DNA of 64,000 nucleotides from Oceaniglobus ichthyenteri (GCF_003057885.1 NZ_QAGK01000009.1:62001-126000); one strand, 5' to 3'; positions 46,655 through 56,631 are shown, counted from the first letter of the stretch. Program-made: numbers and translations. The notes: generated by a model not told the origin, from the letters alone.

Positions 46655-48088
46655 CTATTCGCTGATTGAAAACGCAGGCAAGGCAGAGGCCGGTTGCAGG
46701 GTTGGCAAGGGGGCCAATCCACCTGTTTGCGCGCCGCCCACTGCTTTGCGCAACACGGCCAAACGGCCAGGCTGGGCGGTTGCAAAAACCGGTTGCACGG
46801 CTGCCGCATCCAGCGCGCCTTCATACCATGCAGCGGCCAGATCGACGCGCATCTCGGTTCCGATCCCCTGACTTAGGTGGTGACCCATCAATTCACCGAA
46901 TGCAGCGCTGTCCATCGCCGCGAGTATAAGGCCCGAACCAATTGCCTGATCCATGTTGTCATCACGATAACCGACCGACATGCACACCTTCGCCGTTGCC
47001 GCCAGATCCTGTGACGGAATCCCGGTGCCCTGCGTAAAGCCCGCGACATTTTGCAAAACGGCCTCGCGTGGCTTGCTACCCAGGCTGGCGACGAATGTCG
47101 CTGTTTGCTGCCCATAGGCCGCGCATGTGGCGTTTATCTGATCCGGGGTGGCCCCCAGACCCTGGGCCAATTGCGCCCCGTCGGCAATTGCCGATTGGCG
47201 CGCAAGACAGAACTGTTCGTTCAACGCCGCAGTTGAGTCAGTCATGGTTGCAGCGGTAATAAATCCGCCATTCTCGCTGGTTTTTTTGGAAACTGCGGCG
47301 CAATGCACCGACAGCGTGGGTTTGGCCGCACCGCCAAACAGACTGGGCAAAGCCGCCGCCACAGGTGTGACCGCGGCCTGGGCGATGGGCGCCGGGGCAA
47401 CAGGAGCGACCGCAACCGGTGTGGGGGCGACGGCAACCGGAGCGACCGCAACCGGGGCAGGCGCAACAGGCGCCGGCATCGGCGCAACGGCCACCGGAGC
47501 AGGTGCCATCGCCATCTGTTGGCTGGGGGCGACGACCATTGTGGTTTGCGGCATTGTTGCTGTGGGGGCCGCCATTCCGGCCATCACCGGCGCACCGCCC
47601 GCCATTTCCTGGCGGAACTGTTTCAGCAATCCACGCACGCCTTCCGGATTTGCGGCAACCATCTGCTGGGTGGCATACCCGCCCGCCTGGGCGCGATTGT
47701 ATGAGTTGATCAAAAGATCCTGCTCAAAGCTTGATAATTGCCCGGTCGCGGCATAACCAAGATAGGCCTGATATTGCGACACGGCATCACGGGATTTGCG
47801 GCCCAATTGGCCATCTACCGAACCGGCATTGAACCCGAAATAATTCAACGACGATTGTATCTGCCGCCCGGTCTGGGTGGCCGGAATGCGCGGTTTGGAT
47901 ACCTTTTTCTTATAGGTCTTCGTCGATTTTCGATAAACTTTCTTTTGCGGTTGTTTTGCGGCATGGTTCACGATCGCCCCAACAATCGCACCTGCGATGA
48001 AATCACCCGCATCTGCCGATGCCTTTGTGGCCGGACCAAAGGCCAGTGACGCCGCGACACCCGTCAATAAAAGCGATTTGGTAATCAT
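46655..48088 (-). CDS. Exported peptidoglycan-binding domain protein
   Basis: A 477-residue protein with a signal peptide (MITKSLLLTGVAASLAFGPA, cleaved near ASA-DA). Residues about 70-130 form a PG_binding_1-type domain (SLNYFGFNAGSVDGQLGRKS then AVSQYQAYLGY). Residues about 193-240 are a low-complexity Ala/Pro/Val repeat, probably a spacer in the periplasm. The C-terminal domain of about 220 residues is unrecognised and has several cysteines. The ATG at 48,088 has GGAG seven bases upstream. It is divergent from lipB. Confidence 0.8.
   Translation of the reverse strand: MITKSLLLTGVAASLAFGPATKASADAGDFIAGAIVGAIVNHAAKQPQKKVYRKSTKTYKKKVSKPRIPATQTGRQIQSSLNYFGFNAGSVDGQLGRKSRDAVSQYQAYLGYAATGQLSSFEQDLLINSYNRAQAGGYATQQMVAANPEGVRGLLKQFRQEMAGGAPVMAGMAAPTATMPQTTMVVAPSQQMAMAPAPVAVAPMPAPVAPAPVAVAPVAVAPTPVAVAPVAPAPIAQAAVTPVAAALPSLFGGAAKPTLSVHCAAVSKKTSENGGFITAATMTDSTAALNEQFCLARQSAIADGAQLAQGLGATPDQINATCAAYGQQTATFVASLGSKPREAVLQNVAGFTQGTGIPSQDLAATAKVCMSVGYRDDNMDQAIGSGLILAAMDSAAFGELMGHHLSQGIGTEMRVDLAAAWYEGALDAAAVQPVFATAQPGRLAVLRKAVGGAQTGGLAPLPTLQPASALPAFSISE
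47369..47512 (-). repeat. Ala/Pro/Val low-complexity repeat inside the peptidoglycan-binding protein
   Basis: About 48 codons encode repeated VAPxPVAVAP-like units (residues 193-240). The repeat is GC-rich and imperfect, and likely to vary in length between strains. Confidence 0.7.
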
Positions 48089-48112
48089 GTTTCTGCTCCG
48101 TAAAAAAATACC

Positions 48113-48141
48113 GTTATATTCTTGCAAGGATAGCATATGAA
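48113..48141 (-). promoter_or_regulatory. Candidate promoter of the peptidoglycan-binding protein gene
   Basis: On the minus strand TTCATA and TATAAC are separated by 17 bases, in the 125-base gap shared with lipB. The ATG is about 25 bases downstream of the -10 box. Confidence 0.42.
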
Positions 48142-48213
48142 CCCAACATGATAAGCGTTTTTTGCGAATGTCCGACAGATTCGCTACTTTTCCGTTAATT
48201 ATCGAGGCCGTTC

Positions 48214-48861
48214 ATGGATTGGATCGTATCACCCGGCCTGACCCCCTATCCCGAGGCGTTGTCGCGGATGGAACAGATCGCCGAGGGGATCAGGGCAGAC
48301 ACACACCCCGAAACCGTGTGGTTGGTCGAACATCCGCCGCTTTATACCGCCGGCACCAGCGCGCAGATCGCCGATTTGGTCGATCCGGATCGGTTTCCGG
48401 TCTATGAGGCGCGGCGCGGTGGGCAATATACCTATCATGGGCCGGGGCAGCGGGTGGCCTATGTCATGCTTGACGTGGCCAAACGGGGCCGTGATGTGCG
48501 CCGGTTCGTGCATCAGATGGAGGCTTGGGTGATTGCCGCATTGGCCGAATTCAATATCACCGCCGAGGTGCGCGAGGGCCGCGTTGGCGTGTGGGTCGAA
48601 CGGCCCGATCGTGCGCCAAACGGTGACGGGTCCGTGCGCGAAGACAAGGTGGCGGCGATTGGAATTCGCTTGCGCAAATGGGTTTCCTTTCACGGCCTGT
48701 CGATAAATGTTGAACCTGATCTGACGCATTTTGACGGAATCGTGCCTTGTGGCATCCGCGAACATGGGGTGACCAGCTTGGTCGATCTGGGGCTGCCGGT
48801 GACCATGGAGGATGTCGACGTTGCGTTGCGCCGAACGTTCGGCGATGTTTTCACATCCTGA
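48214..48861 (+). CDS. lipB: Octanoyltransferase LipB
   Basis: Transfers octanoyl groups from acyl carrier protein to lipoyl domains, the first step of lipoate synthesis. It is 215 residues. Key motifs are [18 protein letters not shown] near residue 68, the catalytic Lys145 ([12 protein letters not shown]) and the nucleophile Cys179 ([12 protein letters not shown]). It is divergent from the peptidoglycan-binding protein gene. lipA is not in the window. Confidence 0.96.
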   Translation: MDWIVSPGLTPYPEALSRMEQIAEGIRADTHPETVWLVEHPPLYTAGTSAQIADLVDPDRFPVYEARRGGQYTYHGPGQRVAYVMLDVAKRGRDVRRFVHQMEAWVIAALAEFNITAEVREGRVGVWVERPDRAPNGDGSVREDKVAAIGIRLRKWVSFHGLSINVEPDLTHFDGIVPCGIREHGVTSLVDLGLPVTMEDVDVALRRTFGDVFTS

Positions 48862-49088
48862 TCGGTGGCAAACCGACGCCAAGGCGCCCATCAAACAACC
48901 GCCTGACGTGTGGCCGCATCGCCATCCATGGGGTTCTTTTTCACAAATACACCCAGCGCACGACAATTTTTCCATGGCGCGGCAAGGTGTAACATTGCCC
49001 CCGGCCCCAATTTGGCATTAAAAGGATTCCCAAACCCGTGCGATCATCCGCGCGGCTGGCAATAATTTCGGGAACCAGGAGACATCAT

Positions 49089-50762
49089 ATGGCCGACGCA
49101 GCCGTTCATGGCCACGGCGGGCACGACGAGCGGAGTTTTTTCACCCGCTGGTTCATGTCCACGAACCACAAAGACATCGGTATCCTTTACCTCTTCGTAT
49201 CCGGTTTCGCCGGTTTCATCGCGGTGGCCTTTACGGTTTACATGCGCATGGAGCTTATGGAACCGGGTGTGCAATATATGTGTATGGAAGGCGCGCGGAT
49301 GACGGCCGCCGCTGCCGGAGACTGTACGCCCAACGGCCATTTGTGGAACGTGTTGATCACGGGCCACGGGATCCTGATGATGTTCTTCGTCGTCATTCCG
49401 GCGCTTTTTGGCGGTTTTGGCAACTATCTCATGCCGTTGCAGATTGGCGCGCCGGATATGGCGTTTCCACGGATGAACAACCTGTCGTTCTGGTTGTACG
49501 TTGCGGGCACCCTGTTGGCCATTTCTTCGGTTCTGGCCCCCGGTGGCAATGACCAGGCCGGATCCGGCGTGGGTTGGGTTTTGTATCCGCCGCTGTCCAC
49601 CAACGAAGGTGGTTTTTCGATGGATCTGGCGATTTTCGCGGTTCACGTTTCGGGCGCCAGTTCGATCCTGGGCGCGATCAACATGATCACCACATTTCTG
49701 AACATGCGCGCACCCGGAATGACCCTGTTCAAGGTGCCACTGTTCTCATGGTCGATCTTTGTCACGGCTTGGATGATTCTCTTGGCCCTGCCCGTTCTGG
49801 CCGGCGCAATCACCATGTTGCTGACCGATCGTAACTTCGGCACCACATTCTTTGATCCCGCCGGTGGCGGTGATCCGGTGTTGTATCAGCACATCCTGTG
49901 GTTCTTTGGTCACCCCGAAGTGTACATCGTGATCTTGCCGGGCTTTGGCATCATCAGCCACGTGATCGCCACCTTCGCGCGCAAGCCGATCTTTGGCTAT
50001 CTGCCGATGGTTTGGGCGCTGATCGCGATTGGTGGCCTGGGCTTTGTTGTGTGGGCGCACCACATGTACACGGTCGGTATGTCCCTGACACAGCAAAGCT
50101 ATTTCATGCTGGCCACCATGGTTATCGCGGTGCCCACCGGTGTGAAGATCTTTAGCTGGATTGCCACCATGTGGGGCGGATCGATTGAGTTCAAGGTTCC
50201 CATGATGTGGGCGTTTGGCTTTTTGTTCCTGTTCACCGTGGGCGGCGTTACCGGTGTTGTTCTGGCCCAGGCCGGGATCGACCGGGCCTATCACGACACC
50301 TATTATGTCGTGGCGCACTTTCACTATGTGATGTCGCTGGGCGCGGTGTTTGCCATTTTCGCGGGGATCTATTTTTACTTCCCGAAAATGTCGGGCAAGA
50401 TGATTCCCGAATGGGCCGGGCAGATCCATTTCTGGACCTTCTTTATCGGCACCAACATCACCTTCTTCCCACAACACTTCCTGGGTCGTCAGGGGATGCC
50501 ACGCCGTTATATCGACTATCCCGATGCTTTCGCGCTGTGGAACTATGTCTCAAGCTGGGGCGCCTTCCTGTCCTTCGCTTCGTTCCTGTTCTTCATCGGA
50601 GTTTTGTTCTGGGTGTTGATCACCAAACCGAGCACATCGCCCGCGAATCCGTGGAACGAATTTGCCGATACGTTGGAATGGACTTTGCCCAGCCCACCGC
50701 CCGAGCATACGTTTGAAACGCTCCCCAAGCAGAGCGAGTGGGACAAGCAGCCCGGTCATTAA
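49089..50762 (+). CDS. ctaD: Cytochrome c oxidase subunit I (aa3-type)
   Basis: Catalytic subunit of the terminal oxidase, 557 residues and 12 membrane helices. Key residues: H93 and H412 for heme a, H410 for heme a3, H275 with crosslinked Y279 (FGHPEVYI) and H324, H325 (WAHHMYTVG) for CuB. D123, N130 and N131 mark the D-channel, E277 is its end and K353 the K-channel. These are one less than the Paracoccus aa3 numbers. The start [11 protein letters not shown] is preferred; AGGAGACATCAT precedes it. No ctaC or ctaE is nearby. Confidence 0.97.
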   Translation: MADAAVHGHGGHDERSFFTRWFMSTNHKDIGILYLFVSGFAGFIAVAFTVYMRMELMEPGVQYMCMEGARMTAAAAGDCTPNGHLWNVLITGHGILMMFFVVIPALFGGFGNYLMPLQIGAPDMAFPRMNNLSFWLYVAGTLLAISSVLAPGGNDQAGSGVGWVLYPPLSTNEGGFSMDLAIFAVHVSGASSILGAINMITTFLNMRAPGMTLFKVPLFSWSIFVTAWMILLALPVLAGAITMLLTDRNFGTTFFDPAGGGDPVLYQHILWFFGHPEVYIVILPGFGIISHVIATFARKPIFGYLPMVWALIAIGGLGFVVWAHHMYTVGMSLTQQSYFMLATMVIAVPTGVKIFSWIATMWGGSIEFKVPMMWAFGFLFLFTVGGVTGVVLAQAGIDRAYHDTYYVVAHFHYVMSLGAVFAIFAGIYFYFPKMSGKMIPEWAGQIHFWTFFIGTNITFFPQHFLGRQGMPRRYIDYPDAFALWNYVSSWGAFLSFASFLFFIGVLFWVLITKPSTSPANPWNEFADTLEWTLPSPPPEHTFETLPKQSEWDKQPGH

Positions 50763-50796
50763 AGGAATGATCCGACGCCCATTGGGCAGGTGATCC

Positions 50797-50831
50797 AAAG
50801 GGCTCCGCATTTCGCCGGGGCCCTTTTTTTT
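50797..50831 (+). terminator. Rho-independent terminator of ctaD
   Basis: AAAGGGCTCCG and CGGGGCCCTTT form an 11-bp stem with one G-U pair, followed directly by a run of T. It lies 35 bases after the ctaD stop, just before the DUF2244 gene. Confidence 0.85.
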
Positions 50832-50851
50832 GCAAATCAAGTGAGCGCCCC

Positions 50852-51394
50852 ATGCCCCTACGCTGGGATCAAGACCCCGACAAAACTGATTTTACAAACC
50901 GAGGCAGCACTGACCATGCCTTGGCCCACGCTGTCTTGTGGCCACACCGATCCTTGCCACGCAAAGGTATGGCGATCGCAATCGGATTTGCGTTTGTGAT
51001 GATCATGGTGCCCGTGATCCCGTTACTCGGCTCGCCGATCTTGTGGGGGCTTTTGCCGTTTACCATGGGGGCGGTGTGGCTGCTGTGGTATTTTCTGGAA
51101 CGCAGCTATACCAGCGCCCAGTTGCGAGAGGATCTGACCCTGTGGACAGATCGAATCGAAATCGTGCGCTCGAACCCAAAAGGCGCGGAACAGCGATGGT
51201 CGGCCAATCCGTTTTGGGTGCGGGTCAAATTGATTGAAACCGGTGGACCGGTTGAGAAATATATAACCCTGTCCGGCTCCGGACGTGAGGTGGAATTGGG
51301 CGCGTTTCTTGCACCCGAAGAACGACAGGTCTTGTATGGTGATTTGAACCGCCTTTTGGGGCGGCTTTCACATCCCGGGTTTGCCGACGAATGA
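50852..51394 (+). CDS. DUF2244 family membrane protein
   Basis: A 180-residue protein with two membrane helices (around residues 43-80) after a soluble N-terminus (MPLRWDQDPDKTDFTNRGS). The soluble C-terminal part contains RIEIVRSNPKGAEQRWSANP and the segment GREVELGAFLAPEER, as in the DUF2244 family. Function unknown; it commonly lies by cytochrome oxidase genes in alphaproteobacteria. The ctaD terminator lies just upstream, so it may have its own promoter, not seen. Confidence 0.83.
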   Translation: MPLRWDQDPDKTDFTNRGSTDHALAHAVLWPHRSLPRKGMAIAIGFAFVMIMVPVIPLLGSPILWGLLPFTMGAVWLLWYFLERSYTSAQLREDLTLWTDRIEIVRSNPKGAEQRWSANPFWVRVKLIETGGPVEKYITLSGSGREVELGAFLAPEERQVLYGDLNRLLGRLSHPGFADE

Positions 51395-51435
51395 CGGATT
51401 GATATGTTGCGTGAGCTTGGTTCACGCCACCCGGA

Positions 51436-51900
51436 TCAGCCCAAACGCGCCTTGAGTTTACCGCCAACCGCGCCAAAATCCATCTGGCCGGTGTACTTTG
51501 CTTTCAAAACACCCATCACCTTCCCCATATCCCGGATCGAGCTGGCTTCAGTCTTGGCGATTGCGGCGTCCAGGGCGGCGTCAACTTCCTCGTCGCTCAG
51601 CTGTTTAGGCAGGAACCCTTGGATCACGACAATTTCCGACAGTTCCTGCTCTGCCAATTCCAGACGCCCGGCTTCTTCATAAGCGCGCGCACTTTCCTGA
51701 CGTTGCTTCACCATCTTGCCAAGGATCTGAAGCACTTCGGCGTCACCCACCTGGGTTTCATCGCCTTCGCCCATACCGCGGAGGGCGATATCGCGGTCCT
51801 TGATCGCCGCATTGATCAAACGCAGAGTCGACAGCCGCTGTGTCTCTTTGTTTTTCATCGCAGATTTCAGCGCTTCGGTAATCTGGGTACGAAGGTCCAT
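51436..51900 (-). CDS. GatB/YqeY domain protein
   Basis: A 154-residue YqeY-like protein related to the tail domain of GatB/GatE amidotransferases. It begins MDLRTQITEALKSAMKNKET, and the segment STLRLINAAIKDRDIALRG and the C-terminal RDMGKVMGVLKAKYTGQMDF are diagnostic. The role is thought to involve tRNA-dependent amidation, but it is unclear for stand-alone forms. It is divergent from carA, an arrangement typical in alphaproteobacteria. The frame upstream of this ATG is not used. Confidence 0.9.
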   Translation of the reverse strand: MDLRTQITEALKSAMKNKETQRLSTLRLINAAIKDRDIALRGMGEGDETQVGDAEVLQILGKMVKQRQESARAYEEAGRLELAEQELSEIVVIQGFLPKQLSDEEVDAALDAAIAKTEASSIRDMGKVMGVLKAKYTGQMDFGAVGGKLKARLG

Positions 51901-52022
51901 GTCCTGCCTCAGTCCTGGTTTGGGTCCAAGTTGGTATAATACGGCAAAGGTTGAACCATGACAACCAACGTTGAACGGCATAACCAATTGATTAAAAACG
52001 ATTTTCAATTCCCCCTGCCCCC

Positions 52023-52051
52023 TTGACCCGCCGCGACAGGCCAACTAGTTT
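52023..52051 (+). promoter_or_regulatory. Candidate sigma-70 promoter of carA
   Basis: TTGACC and TAGTTT are separated by 17 bases, with about 30 bases from the expected transcription start to the carA ATG. The -35 box is good; the -10 box is weak. Confidence 0.45.
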
Positions 52052-52086
52052 GCGCCAGATTTACCCAATTTTCCGGAGGTTGCCCC

Positions 52087-53235
52087 ATGGCCCAGTCGCC
52101 CCGCCCCACTGCCTGCCTTGCGTTGGCCGATGGTACGCTGTTTTATGGCCAGGGCTTTGGTGCCACGGGCCAAACCGTCGCCGAGCTGTGTTTCAACACC
52201 GCCATGACCGGGTATCAGGAAATCATGACCGATCCGTCCTATGCGGGTCAGGTTGTGACGTTTACCTTTCCTCATATCGGCAATACCGGCATCACCCCCG
52301 AAGACGATGAATCCTCCGATCCGGTGGCCGATGGCATGATCGTCAAATGGGATCCGACCGAACCAAGCAATTGGCGCGCCATGGGCACCCTGCCCGATTG
52401 GTTGGAAAAGCGCGGACGCATTGCCATGGGCGGTGTTGATACCCGGCGTCTGACCCGCGCTATTCGCCAACAGGGCGCGCCTCATGTCGCCCTGGCCCAC
52501 AACCCCGATGGTGATTTCGACGTCGAGGCGTTGGTTGCCGCCGCTCGCGCGTTTCAAGGCCTGGAAGGCGCGGATTTGGCCGCCAAGGTCACCTGTGCGC
52601 AATCCTATCGTTGGGATGAAATGCGCTGGGCCTGGCCCGAAGGCTATACCAAGCGCACAACACCCGGCCACAAAGTGGTCGCGATAGATTATGGCGCAAA
52701 GCGTAACATCTTGCGGTGTCTGGCAAGTGCCGGGTGCGATGTGACAGTTTTGCCCGCCTCGGCCACCGCTGACGATGTGCTTGCCCTTTCGCCCGATGGG
52801 TTGTTCCTGTCCAACGGACCTGGCGATCCGGCAGCAACCGGCGTTTATGCCGTGCCGATGATCCAACAGGTGATGGAGCGCAGCGATATGCCGATTTTCG
52901 GCATTTGTCTGGGCCATCAGATGTTGGCCCTGGCACTTGGTGCGCGCACGGTCAAAATGAACCATGGCCATCACGGCGCAAATCACCCGGTGAAAGACAC
53001 AGAAACCGGAAAAGTTGAAATTACGTCGATGAACCATGGGTTTACCGTCGACAGTCAATCCTTGCCAATCGGGGTCAAGGAAACCCATGTGTCCCTGTTT
53101 GACGGCAGCAATTGTGGCATCCGCGTGCAGGACCGCCCCATCTGGTCAGTTCAATACCACCCCGAGGCCAGCCCCGGACCGCAAGACAGTTATTACCTGT
53201 TCGAACGGTTTGCCAAAGCCATGGATGCGGCCTGA
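52087..53235 (+). CDS. carA: Carbamoyl-phosphate synthase small subunit
   Basis: The glutamine amidotransferase subunit that feeds ammonia to CarB for arginine and pyrimidine synthesis. It is 382 residues. The class I triad is Cys274 (FGICLGHQML), His358 and Glu360 (YHPEASPGPQD). The N-terminal domain has FNTAMTGYQEIMTDPSYAGQ. A CTCC-like GGAGG sits 7 bases upstream of the ATG. carB is not in the window. Confidence 0.97.
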   Translation: MAQSPRPTACLALADGTLFYGQGFGATGQTVAELCFNTAMTGYQEIMTDPSYAGQVVTFTFPHIGNTGITPEDDESSDPVADGMIVKWDPTEPSNWRAMGTLPDWLEKRGRIAMGGVDTRRLTRAIRQQGAPHVALAHNPDGDFDVEALVAAARAFQGLEGADLAAKVTCAQSYRWDEMRWAWPEGYTKRTTPGHKVVAIDYGAKRNILRCLASAGCDVTVLPASATADDVLALSPDGLFLSNGPGDPAATGVYAVPMIQQVMERSDMPIFGICLGHQMLALALGARTVKMNHGHHGANHPVKDTETGKVEITSMNHGFTVDSQSLPIGVKETHVSLFDGSNCGIRVQDRPIWSVQYHPEASPGPQDSYYLFERFAKAMDAA

Positions 53236-53310
53236 CAGACACATGTTAACCGCCGGTTAACCTCCTTGGCCTTAATGTTCGGAACAGGATTCTGAGCGGA
53301 AAGGGCCAGG

Positions 53311-55212
53311 GTGAACCAGTCATTGCGCATTATTCCGTCGCCAACAGACCCGGATTTCGGGCCTGACGGCGGCGGTGCTGCGCAACAAAGGGGCCGATTG
53401 GGCGCGCTGCTCTTGGGGGCGGGGCAGATCACGCCCTCTGCATTGCGGCTTGCGCTCGTACATCAGGCCGAATCTGGCGCACCTTTGGGCATGATCCTGT
53501 GTCAAAACGGCGATATCGATGAAAACACTCTATACAATACGCTGGCCGCACAGTTTGGCGCCATTCGAATTGATCCTGCGGATTATCCGGTAAACACCGC
53601 GCTGATCGAACAGATCGGGGCGCAGTTTTGTGCGGTACACGGTGTTTTGCCCATCGCAAAAGCAGGCGCAACCGCCGTTGTCACCACCTCTGATCCGGGC
53701 CGGTTTCATATGATCCGGCCAATTTTGGAACAAGAACTCGGCCCTGTTTCAATGGTGGTATCAAGCCAAAGCGAACTTTACGCGGCACTTCTAACCACCC
53801 GCAAACGCGCCTTGGCGCGCAACGCAGAACGCCGTACAAAAAGCACCGAAAGTTGCCGCACGCTTTCCGGCAAACGTCTGGTTTGGGGCGGCGGCGGCCT
53901 GTGCGTGCTGTTGTGTCTGGCGTTACTCATCATGCCGATTGTGACGCTGTCGGCCCTGACTGTCCTTGCCTTGGCCATTCTGGCGATAAACACGGTATTT
54001 GCGGTTTCGATGGCTGCAATCTGGCTATTGCGGCGCGGTCGTATAACCGAACCCATCGCGCAGACCTGTCGTATCGTGCCGGTGTCTGTCATGGTTCCGC
54101 TGTTTCGCGAAAAACACATTGCCAAATGCCTTATTCAACGGCTGTCACGACTGAATTATCCACCGGAACAGTTGGAAATCCTGCTGGTGGTGGAAGAAGA
54201 CGATGCAATCACCCAAGCCACGCTGGCCCAGTGCACATTGCCCGCGACGATGCGCACATTGATCGTGCCAAGGGGTCAGGTGCAAACCAAACCGCGTGCC
54301 TTGAACTATGCGTTGGATTTTTGCCGGGGCCATATTGTCGGGGTTTATGACGCCGAAGATGCGCCAGACCCGGATCAAATTCGCGCCGCTGTTGCGCAGT
54401 TTCAACGTGCCCCCCCGGTGGTTGCCTGCCTGCAAGGGCGGCTTGATTATTATAACCCGCGAAAAAACTGGATGGCGCGGTGTTTTACGATCGAATACGC
54501 GACGTGGTTTCGCATCATGTTGCCGGGGATGGCGCATTTGGGTTTGGCCTTACCCTTGGGCGGCACAACCTTGTTTTTTCGAAAATCCGCGCTGATCTCA
54601 TTGGGCGGATGGGATTCGCACAATGTTACGGAAGACGCTGATTTGGGCCTGCGATTGGCACGTCGGGGATATCGAACCGACCTGTTGGACAGTGTCACCT
54701 TGGAAGAGGCGAATTGCCACCCCTGGCCATGGGTGCGTCAGCGATCCCGCTGGATCAAAGGCTATGCGATGACATATTTCGTTCATATGCGAAATCCGGT
54801 CACCCTTTATCGTGATCTGGGTGGCCGTGGGTTTTGGGGCATGCAGCTTTTGTTTCTGGGCAGCTTGTTGGGCGTGCTGACCGCGCCTCTGCTTTGGGCC
54901 TTTGTCCTGATTTTGTTTGGCCTTCCACACCCCTGGACCGCGCAAATGTCGGGCAGTTTGGGAACGGTTTTGTCTTGGTCACTCGGCGGGGCCGCGCTTA
55001 TTCATTGGTCGGTCTGGATATTGGGCGCTTATGCAAAGGGTGATCGGGGGCTGATGGCATGGGCACCCACACTGTCGATTTATCACGCTCTGGCAACGGC
55101 CGCCGCGCTTAAGGCAGCGTTTGAGATCATGACCAAACCGTTCTTCTGGGATAAGACAATGCATGGGCATCTGTCTGAAACGCCCAGCCCAGCTAAGGAA
55201 ACTCTGACGTAA
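53311..55212 (+). CDS. Membrane glycosyltransferase with N-terminal MshEN-type domain
   Basis: A 633-residue protein with a GTG start. Residues 29-52 and 58-81 are two 24-residue MshEN motifs (RLGALLLGAGQI... and PLGMILCQNGDI...) joined by 5 residues, the plan of the c-di-GMP-binding GspE N-terminal domain. Two helices follow at about 195-240. The family 2 glycosyltransferase core has VMVPLFREKH, DAED at 347-350, TED at 440-442 and QRSRW at 477-481, then four helices to the end. It probably extrudes a polysaccharide, controlled by c-di-GMP. No polymer-specific genes adjoin. It overlaps the next gene by 20 bases, tail to tail. Confidence 0.88.
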   Translation: MNQSLRIIPSPTDPDFGPDGGGAAQQRGRLGALLLGAGQITPSALRLALVHQAESGAPLGMILCQNGDIDENTLYNTLAAQFGAIRIDPADYPVNTALIEQIGAQFCAVHGVLPIAKAGATAVVTTSDPGRFHMIRPILEQELGPVSMVVSSQSELYAALLTTRKRALARNAERRTKSTESCRTLSGKRLVWGGGGLCVLLCLALLIMPIVTLSALTVLALAILAINTVFAVSMAAIWLLRRGRITEPIAQTCRIVPVSVMVPLFREKHIAKCLIQRLSRLNYPPEQLEILLVVEEDDAITQATLAQCTLPATMRTLIVPRGQVQTKPRALNYALDFCRGHIVGVYDAEDAPDPDQIRAAVAQFQRAPPVVACLQGRLDYYNPRKNWMARCFTIEYATWFRIMLPGMAHLGLALPLGGTTLFFRKSALISLGGWDSHNVTEDADLGLRLARRGYRTDLLDSVTLEEANCHPWPWVRQRSRWIKGYAMTYFVHMRNPVTLYRDLGGRGFWGMQLLFLGSLLGVLTAPLLWAFVLILFGLPHPWTAQMSGSLGTVLSWSLGGAALIHWSVWILGAYAKGDRGLMAWAPTLSIYHALATAAALKAAFEIMTKPFFWDKTMHGHLSETPSPAKETLT

Positions 55213-55843
55213 CCGAAACCACTTTCAGCCGTGTTTCAAATGCCTTGGAAATATGGGCCTTCAGTGCCTCATATGCCGCATCGCCATCGCCCGCTTCGAT
55301 CGCGGCAACGATCCGGTCATGTTCGGCCAACGCAATTTCGCCCCGCCCCTCAACCGCGAGCGACGTGGTTGCCAACAGCGCCATGAACCGATGTACCAGA
55401 TCCAGTTGTTGCACCAGGTATCGGTTATGGCTGGCCAGATGGATCTGTTTGTGAAACCGCCGGTTTGCCCGGGCCAAAGCCGACGGATCACCAAGCAATG
55501 CGTGATCTTCCTTTACCATCGAGCGCAGCACGCGCACCTCTTCGTCGGTTGCGTGTCGCGCGGCCAGACGCGCGGCCAAACCCTCCAGCTCTGTTCGTAC
55601 CACATATAGTTCGGCCAGTTGATTGTGATCCAGCGACGCCACAATCAATGACCGTCCATCCCGGGTCAGCATGCTTTGGGTTTCCAACCGCTGCAGCGCC
55701 TCGCGAATCGGGGTGCGTGAGACGCCAAACCGTTCGGCCAGCTCACTTTCCACCAATCTGTCGCCCGGGCGATAGACACCAACGTCAATCGCCTCAAGGA
55801 TCAAGAGATAGGCATCCCGCTGCCCGTTGCGATTTTCCGCCAT
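55193..55843 (-). CDS. GntR-family transcriptional regulator (FCD domain)
   Basis: A 216-residue FadR-type regulator. The winged HTH has RLVESELAERFGVSRTPIRE near residue 33, and the all-helical FCD effector domain has ELYVVRTELEGLAARLAARH and later HKQIHLASHNRYL with metal-binding histidines. The 3' end overlaps the convergent glycosyltransferase gene. The HAD gene begins 98 bases upstream on the other strand, so this regulator is divergent from it and may control it; the ligand is unknown. Confidence 0.93.
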   Translation of the reverse strand: MAENRNGQRDAYLLILEAIDVGVYRPGDRLVESELAERFGVSRTPIREALQRLETQSMLTRDGRSLIVASLDHNQLAELYVVRTELEGLAARLAARHATDEEVRVLRSMVKEDHALLGDPSALARANRRFHKQIHLASHNRYLVQQLDLVHRFMALLATTSLAVEGRGEIALAEHDRIVAAIEAGDGDAAYEALKAHISKAFETRLKVVSVTSEFP

Positions 55844-55941
55844 AAGTATCTCACTCCTGTGTCATTTTATCCTAGCGTTGCAGCGCACCGAGGATCAAGC
55901 GCACCATTGCGCAGCCCCGCCCGGCGCGCTAGGCACAGAGC

Positions 55942-56631
55942 ATGCGCACCGATGCTTTTTCTCACGTGACCACTTGGGTTTTTGACCTGGATCGCACGCT
56001 GTATCCGCCAGCGGCCGATCTGTTCGGGTTGATGAATCCGCGGATCATCAGCTGGATCACCGACACGCTGAACGTCACCGAGGCCGAAGCAGGGCGTTTG
56101 CGGGTGCAGTACTGGCAACAATACGGCACCACACTAAGTGGCCTGATGCGCGAACACGGGCTTGATCCGGCCGCCTATCTGACCCACATTCACGATATTC
56201 CCCTTGATCGTCTGGCGCCCGATCCCGCCTTGGCCGCGCATATCAGGGCACTTCCCGGTCGCCGGATTGTGTTTACCAACGCCTGTGCCGCCTATGCTGA
56301 GCGGGTTCTGGCCGCGCGTGGGCTTTCCGGTTTGTTTGATGCAACTTACGGCGTTGAACATGCAGGGTTCAAACCGAAACCGGAACGCGGCGCGTATGAT
56401 GCGATCATTGCCCAGGATGGGTTATCGCCCACCAGTGCCGCAATGTTTGAGGATGACGAGCGGAACCTGATCGAACCCCATTCCATGGGCATGGCAACGG
56501 TTCACGTGGCCCCTGAACGCGGAGCAGGCCCCCATATCCACCATCACACCGATGATTTGACGGGCTTTCTGTCGCAGGTGATCGACGGCACCTTGTGCGC
56601 CGCGCAAAGAACGTCAGATATACCATCATGA
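55942..56631 (+). CDS. HAD-superfamily pyrimidine 5'-nucleotidase-like protein
   Basis: A 229-residue HAD hydrolase. Motif I is VFDLDRTLYPPAADLFGLMN at residues 13-32, with Asp15 and Asp17, characteristic of the pyrimidine 5'-nucleotidase (SDT1-like) group; motif II FTNACAAYAERVL is near 112, and motif III/IV KPKPERGAYDA with MFEDDERNLI near 140-172. It probably dephosphorylates nucleotides. Its stop overlaps the next start as ATGA. Confidence 0.88.
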   Translation: MRTDAFSHVTTWVFDLDRTLYPPAADLFGLMNPRIISWITDTLNVTEAEAGRLRVQYWQQYGTTLSGLMREHGLDPAAYLTHIHDIPLDRLAPDPALAAHIRALPGRRIVFTNACAAYAERVLAARGLSGLFDATYGVEHAGFKPKPERGAYDAIIAQDGLSPTSAAMFEDDERNLIEPHSMGMATVHVAPERGAGPHIHHHTDDLTGFLSQVIDGTLCAAQRTSDIPS

